Below, one piece after another: positions 1-4,993 of a DNA stretch of 7,416 bases. Source of the stretch: Candidatus Stahliibacteriota bacterium (GTDB taxonomy: Bacteria > Hydrothermota > Tepidihabitantia > SM23-42); assembly GCA_030670605.1 (NCBI GenBank), contig DAOVBK010000069.1, forward strand, positions 1 through 7,416, given 5' to 3'. The position numbers were made by a program, and so were the translations under genes. Under the pieces are notes generated by a model. That model was not told the DNA's origin and searched no databases. It saw only the letters and a program-made list of their open reading frames with translations. Each line of letters starts with the position of its first letter. The stretch's first letter is position 1.

Positions 1-1
1 A

Positions 2-1828
2 TCTCAAGATATAGAAACGAAACTGACACCATATACGCACATACGTGGCGCCGGCTTTCGTGATTGGCTTCCGTATGATCAGGGTATTTTGATCAGCACG
101 CGTTTTGCTGACGTTGCCCAAATCCACAAAGTAGAAACACCGAAAGGCGCACGACAACAACTCACCTTCTTTGATGAACCAGTCAGTGGTGGTTATGTCT
201 GTCCTGACCATGACCACCCATACTTTCTGTTTACAAAAGATTCTGCAGGAAATGAACTGGCACAGATCTACAAATGTAACTATGAGACCGGTCAATATCA
301 ACTTCTAACAGATGGTCGCTCACGGCATCGCTACATTCGCTGGTCAAACCGAGGCGACAAATTCGCATTCTCCAGCACCATGAGAAATGGAAAAGACTTT
401 GACATCTACGTCGGAACACTCGCTGGCATGCAGAGCTTTCGATGTGTTCTCAAAACAGAGGGATTCTGGAGCGCCCTTGATTTCTCAGCGGATGATACAC
501 GATTGCTCATCAATCACTATATTTCATCTGCCGAGTCACATTTTTACATACTCGACATAGATACAAAACAACTAACCGAAATCAACCCATCTGAACAAGA
601 AATTTCATACGGCAGCGCACGCTGGTCGCCTGATGGTAAGGGCATATATCTTACGTCTGATCAGTTCAGTGATTTCAGACAACTGCACTATTATGACCTC
701 GCGACAAAACACATCGATATTCTGACAAAGCACATACCCTGGGATATTAGCAGCTTTGAAATCGCACCGAATAAGAACATGATTGCATTTCTGAGTAATG
801 AAGACGGCTTCATCAAGCTATACTTCCTGGATTTACCAACGCGTAAAATCACGCAGGCACGTTTGCCAGATGGTCATATCTATAGTATCCATTTTATACC
901 GGCAGGTAATCAACTTGCCTTTATTATAAACAGACCAACCGCACCGAGCGATGTGTACACGCTTGACCTTAAAAGCAAGACATTTCTACGATGGACATAT
1001 TCTGAAGTAATTGGACTCGACACGACTGATTTTGTTTCACCAACACTCATCCACTATCCAACCTTTGACAGTGTAGATGGTGCGCCTCGTATGATCCCAG
1101 CTTTTTACTATCAGCCAACAAAGTACGAGCCTCCGTATCCGGTCATAATCATGTGTCATGGAGGCCCAGCATCACAATATGTCCCATACTTCTCAACGAC
1201 GATTCAGTTCAATCTCAATGAACTGGGCATTGCCTATATCGCACCAAATATACGAGGTTCTTCTGGATATGGTAAAACGTACAAAGCGCTTGATGATGGG
1301 TACAAACGTGAAGACGCAGTCAAGGACATTGGTGCACTTCTGGACTGGATTGAAAAACAACCAGAACTCGACGCATCGCGTGTCGCTATCAGGGGTGGTT
1401 CGTACGGCGGCTACATGGTCCTCGCTTCTATGGCGCACTATAGTAATCGAATACGCTGCGGTATTGATTCATACGGCATTAGTAATGTTGTGACATTCTT
1501 ACGAACAACCGCCGACTACCGTCGACAGCTTCGCAGAGAAGAGTACGGAGATGAGCGCGATCCTGAAATGCGGCAATTCTTGAACGATATCTCTCCCCTC
1601 ACCAATGCACATAAAATAACCAAACCACTATTCATTGTGCAGGGTCTCAATGACCCGCGTGTTCCGGTTTCTGAGGCTGAACAGATCAGGGATGCGGTAC
1701 GCGGCAATGGTGTTGATGTCTGGTACTTATTAGCCGAAGATGAAGGCCATGGACTCAGCAAGAAACAGAATTTTGAATTCTATAGAAGAGCACGGATTAT
1801 GTTTTGGAGAAAATATTTACTGGAATAA
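2..1828 (+). CDS. S9-family serine peptidase (prolyl oligopeptidase / acylaminoacyl-peptidase type), 5' end missing
   Basis: The frame is open from position 2 to the TAA at 1826-1828, giving 608 residues with no start inside the window. A TTG at 89 is the first possible start codon, but the sequence before it (GAGFRDWLPYDQGILISTRF) already reads as this family, so 89 is probably internal. Numbering from position 2, residues 1 to about 345 carry beta-propeller-like repeats ending in patterns such as YILDIDTKQL and LYFLDLPTRKI. The rest is an alpha/beta-hydrolase domain: an HGGP oxyanion motif near residue 386, nucleophile Ser467 in GGSYGGYM, Asp551 in GLNDPRVP and His583 in DEGHGL. The triad is complete, so an active enzyme is expected. 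Family members cleave short peptides, often with the propeller gating access to the site. Location cannot be judged because any signal peptide lies off the window. The missing part is probably a few tens of residues. The family is confident; the exact S9 subfamily is not. Confidence 0.93.
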   Translation, partial: SQDIETKLTPYTHIRGAGFRDWLPYDQGILISTRFADVAQIHKVETPKGARQQLTFFDEPVSGGYVCPDHDHPYFLFTKDSAGNELAQIYKCNYETGQYQLLTDGRSRHRYIRWSNRGDKFAFSSTMRNGKDFDIYVGTLAGMQSFRCVLKTEGFWSALDFSADDTRLLINHYISSAESHFYILDIDTKQLTEINPSEQEISYGSARWSPDGKGIYLTSDQFSDFRQLHYYDLATKHIDILTKHIPWDISSFEIAPNKNMIAFLSNEDGFIKLYFLDLPTRKITQARLPDGHIYSIHFIPAGNQLAFIINRPTAPSDVYTLDLKSKTFLRWTYSEVIGLDTTDFVSPTLIHYPTFDSVDGAPRMIPAFYYQPTKYEPPYPVIIMCHGGPASQYVPYFSTTIQFNLNELGIAYIAPNIRGSSGYGKTYKALDDGYKREDAVKDIGALLDWIEKQPELDASRVAIRGGSYGGYMVLASMAHYSNRIRCGIDSYGISNVVTFLRTTADYRRQLRREEYGDERDPEMRQFLNDISPLTNAHKITKPLFIVQGLNDPRVPVSEAEQIRDAVRGNGVDVWYLLAEDEGHGLSKKQNFEFYRRARIMFWRKYLLE

Positions 1829-1855
1829 GGCAATTGGCGGCAGATTTCTTATATT

Positions 1856-1879
1856 TCCTCTCCCTGTTGAGGGAGAGGA
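1856..1879. repeat. Perfect 10-bp hairpin after the S9 gene
   Basis: TCCTCTCCCT at 1856-1865 and AGGGAGAGGA at 1870-1879 are exact reverse complements around a GTTG loop. It begins 27 bp after the S9 stop codon. No T-tract follows on either strand, so it is not a canonical intrinsic terminator. It may still end or stabilise the S9 transcript, or be part of the repeat element next to it. Confidence 0.7.
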
Positions 1880-1882
1880 TTC

Positions 1883-1993
1883 ACCCCGTTAGAAATCTCA
1901 AGCGCAGGCTAATCTATGCCCAAAGGATACCGAAAAGACCGCTTCGCGAGACAGAGTAAAAACCTTGAGAAAGGATGGAATTTCTAACGGGGT
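1883..1993. repeat. 14-bp inverted repeat flanking an 83-bp core (111-bp element)
   Basis: ACCCCGTTAGAAAT at 1883-1896 is the exact reverse complement of ATTTCTAACGGGGT at 1980-1993. A second complementary pair continues inward: TCTCAAG (1896-1902) and CTTGAGA (1964-1970), with 9 extra bases on the right side. The core shows no credible coding frame. The arrangement resembles a small interspersed palindromic or MITE-like element, though no target duplication is evident at its ends. It fills much of the 341-bp gap between the S9 and flavodoxin genes. Confidence 0.7.
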
Positions 1994-2084
1994 AAAGGTG
2001 AGGGTGTTAATCCACGATCACGAATTACGAACCACGTGTACGACAGCGTTCAAGGTTAGAATACCCTATTTTGGATTTAGGGAT

Positions 2085-2114
2085 TTGACATTTACTCGAC
2101 ATTTAGCATTTGAT
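2085..2114 (+). promoter_or_regulatory. Probable promoter of the flavodoxin gene, with 11-bp-spaced repeats
   Basis: TTGACA at 2085-2090 matches the -35 consensus exactly. TTTGAT at 2109-2114 is a weak -10 (4 of 6) after an 18-bp spacer, which would put the transcript start about 50 nt before the ATG at 2170. GACATTTA occurs twice, at 2087-2094 and 2098-2105, one helical turn apart and lying between the two promoter boxes. That is a plausible regulator site. The -10 box is the weak point. Confidence 0.4.
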
Positions 2115-2169
2115 ATCTGTCATTATTCCCCGGTTGTCTTAAAGTGCCTTATCTTCAAAAGGAGAATCT

Positions 2170-2649
2170 ATGAAGATATTAGTTGCCTATTATTCACGTT
2201 CGGGCAACACAAAAAAAATGGCTGAAGCAGTTGCCGAAGGCGTAAAGCAGGCTGGTGTCGACGCCGACCTGAAAGATGTCAGCACAATGAACGTCGATGA
2301 TTTACCTCTGTATGATGCATTTATATGTGGCTCACCGACCTACTACGGACTCATGGCAGCAGAAATGAAGAAGCTGCTCGACGACAGCGTGAAGTATCAC
2401 GGTAAACTGTCTGGTAAGGTCGGTGGTGCGTTCACCTCAGCCGGAGGTATCGGTGGTGGTGCAGAAACGACGGTCTTGAGTATTCTTGAAGCACTGCTCA
2501 TTCATGGCATGGTGGTCGTGGGCGAAGCAGGAAGTTTTCATTACGGTCCTGTCGCAATCGGCGAACCAGATGAAAAAGTCCTTGCCGCGTGTAAAAAATA
2601 CGGCACGAAAATCGCAGACCTGACGAAGAAAGTCATCAACGAAACCTAG
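2170..2649 (+). CDS. Flavodoxin-family / WrbA-like FMN-binding protein
   Basis: This 159-residue protein is a single flavodoxin fold. The N-terminal strand and phosphate loop, YYSRSGNTKKMA (about residues 7-18), match the FMN-phosphate site of flavodoxins. GSPTYYG (about 54-60) and the glycine-rich FTSAGGIGGGAETT stretch (about 88-101) match the isoalloxazine-contacting loops of the WrbA/NAD(P)H-quinone-reductase branch. It should bind FMN and act in the cytoplasm as an electron carrier or small quinone reductase; the partner is unknown. The ATG at 2170 has AAGGAG at 2159-2164, five bases upstream. It has its own upstream promoter candidate and appears monocistronic. Its TAG lies 19 nt from the stop of the opposing operon. 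Fold assignment is confident; whether it is a carrier or a reductase cannot be decided here. Confidence 0.9.
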   Translation: MKILVAYYSRSGNTKKMAEAVAEGVKQAGVDADLKDVSTMNVDDLPLYDAFICGSPTYYGLMAAEMKKLLDDSVKYHGKLSGKVGGAFTSAGGIGGGAETTVLSILEALLIHGMVVVGEAGSFHYGPVAIGEPDEKVLAACKKYGTKIADLTKKVINET

Positions 2650-2668
2650 GAATTTCGTATCAGAAGAA

Positions 2669-3103
2669 CTAGTACGTCACACCATGTTCGCAAAAGAACT
2701 TCAGGAGCGTGAGGGCTTCACCCCAGCCAATCGCGCACTCGATCAATCGTCGGTGACCTTCTGCTGAATCTTCATAGCCATATTCTTTGAGCCGCACCAA
2801 CGTTCCTTCATTGATTTCTTCAAAATTCATTTCGACCGTTGTGGAATGGTCTTCCCACCACCTAAAAACAAATTTCTGTGGCACCTCGACATCAACAATC
2901 GGACATTTCGCTTCACCTGTGTACTTGTGCGGTCCCCAATCTTTCCATCGGAAAACCAATGTGCCGCCAGGTCTGCGGTCAATTGAAGAGCCCTGTGTGA
3001 ACCACTGATCAAGCCCTTGTGCTGTGGTCATAGCATCAAAAACTTTTTCTCGATCAGCACGAATCAAAACCTTGTGCAGGATCGGTGTATCAAATGTGGG
3101 CAT
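2669..3103 (-). CDS. SRPBCC / AHSA1-like (START-superfamily) domain protein
   Basis: The 144-residue protein is one SRPBCC domain. An opening strand of type HKVLIRADREKVFDAM is followed by a middle of the form W..GP..YTGEA...DVEVP.KFVFRWW, and it closes with the helix containing GWGEALTLLKFF, characteristic of the AHSA1 branch. Such proteins hold hydrophobic ligands in a deep pocket; the ligand is not predictable. I chose the ATG at 3103 rather than the ATG at 3130: GGGAGG lies about 5-7 bases before it, homology begins there, and the longer form would overlap the preceding gene. It is the last gene of the minus-strand operon, 13 nt after the nucleotidyltransferase stop, with its ribosome site in that gap. 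No terminator is seen before the convergent flavodoxin gene. Confidence 0.87.
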   Translation of the reverse strand: MPTFDTPILHKVLIRADREKVFDAMTTAQGLDQWFTQGSSIDRRPGGTLVFRWKDWGPHKYTGEAKCPIVDVEVPQKFVFRWWEDHSTTVEMNFEEINEGTLVRLKEYGYEDSAEGHRRLIECAIGWGEALTLLKFFCEHGVTY

Positions 3104-3116
3104 ACACTTCCTCCCA

Positions 3117-3698
3117 TTACAGAACATCACACCAGCGATGTCCAGGATAACATGTTGTTAATGCGTGTTTCAGCCAGCACCGAGGCTCCGAGGCGAGCAC
3201 TGTGCAGACATGCGTAAAATCTGCTTCATCATTTGGTGTTGGTTTCTTCGCCTTGTAGAGTAGCACGATCTCAGGATTCATATACGGAATACCGTCATCT
3301 GAATATCCCCATATCATTGAAAGCGGTCGTGTCACACGCGCGTCTCTCCGGAACTGCCAGTGGTCTCCTGCAGATTCATTTAAAAGTATTTCAAGATGAT
3401 GCAATACCGTATCCGGTCGTTGTGCGTGGATCTCGTGAATGGGAGGCTGCAATTGCTCGTCCTCTTTCCATTGGTCACGCTGACCAGCGAGTGAGACTAC
3501 CTTCGTAAGATACCAGTCACGTAGATGAGTCTGTACTGCAATCTGGTCTTTTCTGAATACAGCAATCTCAATATCATGGTGCTCCCGCGTCACTTTTCCA
3601 AGATAGAGATCGATTGCCCATCCGCCACAAATACCCCACGGTTTTTCAAATCCGGCCATAAGTGTAACAACCTGCTGCGGCACAGCAAATTCTCCCAT
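3117..3698 (-). CDS. Nucleotidyltransferase of the aminoglycoside-2''-adenylyltransferase-like family
   Basis: At 193 residues this matches the minimal nucleotidyltransferase family that includes ANT(2''). GGWAID at residues 25-30 is the nucleotide-binding Gly-Gly-Trp element. REHHDIEIAVFRKDQ (about 38-52) supplies the acidic metal ligands Asp42 and Glu44. The C-terminal part has the family pattern LYKAK(K)P...DEADF, followed by WLKHAL and YPGHRW. Characterised relatives transfer AMP to aminoglycosides, but many chromosomal homologues have unknown substrates, so resistance should not be assumed. The ATG at 3698 lies 3 nt after the upstream gene's stop. Its SD, GGAGGT, sits inside the final codons of that gene about 11 nt away, so translation is probably coupled. 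Family confidence is high; substrate is unknown. Confidence 0.85.
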   Translation of the reverse strand: MGEFAVPQQVVTLMAGFEKPWGICGGWAIDLYLGKVTREHHDIEIAVFRKDQIAVQTHLRDWYLTKVVSLAGQRDQWKEDEQLQPPIHEIHAQRPDTVLHHLEILLNESAGDHWQFRRDARVTRPLSMIWGYSDDGIPYMNPEIVLLYKAKKPTPNDEADFTHVCTVLASEPRCWLKHALTTCYPGHRWCDVL

Positions 3699-3701
3699 AT
3701 T

Positions 3702-4304
3702 CTAGAAATACCTCCGCACCGTGCTCATATATCGCCTGTATGATTCACCATACTGTTTCAGCAAGAATTTCTCTTCCTGTAAAACCTGATAGTGAAAACC
3801 GAACACAATAATGGCTGCTGATATTAAGAAAAAAAGATTACTATGTATGAACACCATGCCAATGAACAAGAGAAATAAAGACAGGAATATAGGGTTCCGT
3901 GAAAGGGCAAATATCCCATCAGTTACCAGTGTATCTGGATGCTTATTATCAATACCTATTCGCAATGACCTACCCAGTGTTCTCAGGGCAACTATGAAAA
4001 TGACGTAGCCAAGACAGATAAGCACAACCCCAATTATCTTGAGCAGCAGCCTATTGAACATAATTGTGTGGAAGACTGCAGGAAAGATATGAAATGATAA
4101 GTGCACTGCATGTGCCACTACTTCTATGGACCATATAATAAGCCCGACAAAAAAAGAAACTTCAAGTGCTAACTGAAAACCTTTCTTACCTTGACCTATG
4201 ACGAATGCTCTGACTCCTCTTTTTCTCAAGATTACTACTCTTCCAAACAGGATGATGCAGAAAAGAATGAGGTATGCCAATGTGACATAATCAAAGAAAT
4301 CCAT
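3702..4304 (-). CDS. Isoprenylcysteine carboxyl methyltransferase-like (ICMT/PEMT family) integral membrane protein
   Basis: A 200-residue membrane protein with hydrophobic segments at roughly residues 7-26, 45-66, 85-107 and 140-170; the last is probably a pair. The C-terminal third carries the family signature: LVTDGIFALSRNPIFLS, then EEKFLLKQYGESYRRYMSTVRRYF-type residues (Glu-Glu, Tyr-Gly, Tyr-x-x-Tyr), which in ICMT relatives form the S-adenosylmethionine site. The usual Arg-His-Pro is Arg-Asn-Pro here. It probably methylates a lipid or a small or modified substrate at the inner membrane; bacteria lack the eukaryotic CAAX substrate. The ATG at 4304 follows the GNAT stop by 13 nt and has no convincing SD, suggesting coupling to the upstream gene. 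The SD of the next gene is embedded in its last codons. Confidence 0.87.
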   Translation of the reverse strand: MDFFDYVTLAYLILFCIILFGRVVILRKRGVRAFVIGQGKKGFQLALEVSFFVGLIIWSIEVVAHAVHLSFHIFPAVFHTIMFNRLLLKIIGVVLICLGYVIFIVALRTLGRSLRIGIDNKHPDTLVTDGIFALSRNPIFLSLFLLFIGMVFIHSNLFFLISAAIIVFGFHYQVLQEEKFLLKQYGESYRRYMSTVRRYF

Positions 4305-4317
4305 GAAACAGAAGTGA

Positions 4318-4803
4318 CTATTCTAATTGCTTCGTGACTATCGTTGCTGTCTTTCCCCGATACCTGGTTATCTCGACGAGCTTCCACCCGTGTGAGATAT
4401 AGAACGCTTTGTGTTGTGGAATGATTGTATACAGATAAAGAACCTTGATACCCAATTCAATTGTTTTGTTAATTCCTGCTTCGATAAGCTTGATACTCAC
4501 ACATTTGTGCCGATGCATTTTCTTGACATAAAGCGATGCAAGCCATGGTGAATATTGCATCCTCGTATCCATATCATGCTGTTTGAGACTCACGGTACCG
4601 ATGACCTGCTTATCCTCAACGGCAACCAGCGCAAGCGGAATCTTATCAGTGTTGGTCCGTTGTTCTAACCGCTCGGCAATATCGTCAACAGTCAGGTTGG
4701 GATAGAAATCACCCCACTCATCATAAAACCACTGAGCGATTGTCGGTGTCCATAGTCTATATTCTTCTAAGTAGTGTATTTCCATGCACAAAAACGCCCC
4801 CAC
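4318..4803 (-). CDS. GNAT-family N-acetyltransferase with a degenerate acetyl-CoA loop
   Basis: The 161-residue protein has the GNAT order: an N-terminal helix pair with WFYDEWGDFYP, strand IPLALVAVEDKQVIGTVSL (about residues 55-73), the central strand LASLYVKK, and the end segment AFYISHGWKLVEITRYRG that matches the family's FY...GF motif. The pyrophosphate loop, normally R/Q-x-x-G-x-G/A, reads R-H-K-C-V-S (residues 98-103), losing both expected glycines. Activity is therefore uncertain. Two starts are possible. GTG at 4803 has GAGGT five bases upstream and an in-frame TAA two codons before it. ATG at 4785 gives the more usual N-terminus (MEIHYLEEY) but a poor SD. It is the first gene of the operon, read from the promoter at 4872-4845. 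Acyl acceptor unknown. Confidence 0.87.
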   Translation of the reverse strand: MGAFLCMEIHYLEEYRLWTPTIAQWFYDEWGDFYPNLTVDDIAERLEQRTNTDKIPLALVAVEDKQVIGTVSLKQHDMDTRMQYSPWLASLYVKKMHRHKCVSIKLIEAGINKTIELGIKVLYLYTIIPQHKAFYISHGWKLVEITRYRGKTATIVTKQLE

Positions 4804-4830
4804 AGATTACCTCACTCACGCACCCTCCTT
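4757..4830 (-). promoter_or_regulatory. Strong ribosome site with short leader reading frames overlapping the GNAT start
   Basis: AAGGAGG at 4830-4824 is the best SD of the operon, but it is 20 nt from the GNAT GTG (4803), too far to serve it directly. At 4 nt it faces GTG 4819, which opens a 20-codon frame ending with TAG at 4759-4757, out of frame with and overlapping the GNAT start. At 8 nt it faces GTG 4815, which gives GTG-AGG-TAA in frame with GNAT. Either could act as a leader that tunes GNAT translation. This is inferred from spacing only. Confidence 0.3.
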
Positions 4831-4844
4831 TTCTCTGTCAGCAC

Positions 4845-4872
4845 ATTGTATATACGTAGATAACAAAGTCAA
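4845..4872 (-). promoter_or_regulatory. Sigma-70-type promoter of the minus-strand operon
   Basis: On the minus strand, TTGACT (4872-4867) and TACAAT (4850-4845) are separated by 16 bp, each 5 of 6 to consensus. Transcription would start near 4838, leaving a leader of about 35 nt that includes the AAGGAGG at 4830-4824. It is the only good promoter seen for the four-gene cluster. Confidence 0.65.
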
Positions 4873-4878
4873 TTCATT

Positions 4879-4920
4879 ATCATTTTATCATTTTGTTAAT
4901 TGACAAAACAACAAAATGAT
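4879..4920. promoter_or_regulatory. Operator-like cluster of ATCATTTT octamers between divergent promoters
   Basis: ATCATTTT occurs in exact tandem at 4879-4886 and 4887-4894, and inverted as AAAATGAT at 4913-4920. The second and third copies are part of an exact 11-bp inverted repeat (4887-4897 with 4910-4920) around a 12-bp spacer. The cluster lies between the two -35 boxes at 4867-4872 and 4939-4944, so one bound regulator could affect both transcripts. No regulator gene is in the window. Confidence 0.5.
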
Positions 4921-4938
4921 GCACGTATAAGTTGCGGG

Positions 4939-4967
4939 TTGACTTTTCGCACGTGGCACAGTATACT
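4939..4967 (+). promoter_or_regulatory. Sigma-70-type promoter of the C25 peptidase gene
   Basis: TTGACT (4939-4944) and TATACT (4962-4967) are separated by exactly 17 bp, each 5 of 6 to consensus. The expected start near 4974 leaves a leader of about 20 nt before the ATG at 4994, containing AAGGAGG at 4981-4987. This is the strongest promoter candidate in the window. A second TTGACA at 4900 with TATAAG at 4926 has a 20-bp spacer and is less convincing. Confidence 0.7.
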
Positions 4968-4993
4968 GTAGTGAGGTAATAAGGAGGAAAACA

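Noticed and set aside
1856..1879. Hairpin considered as intrinsic terminator of the S9 gene
   Set aside because: No run of T follows on either strand; kept only as a repeat or structure.
1965..2225. 86-codon open frame on the plus strand before and into the flavodoxin gene
   Set aside because: It begins inside the inverted repeat, overlaps the well-supported flavodoxin start in another frame, has no proper SD and no recognisable content.
2650..2668. Bidirectional terminator between the convergent flavodoxin gene and minus-strand operon
   Set aside because: The 19-nt gap has no hairpin or T-run; transcripts may overlap instead.
3104..3130. Longer start (ATG at 3130) for the SRPBCC protein
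   Set aside because: It would overlap the end of the nucleotidyltransferase gene, and the SD GGGAGG is positioned for the ATG at 3103.
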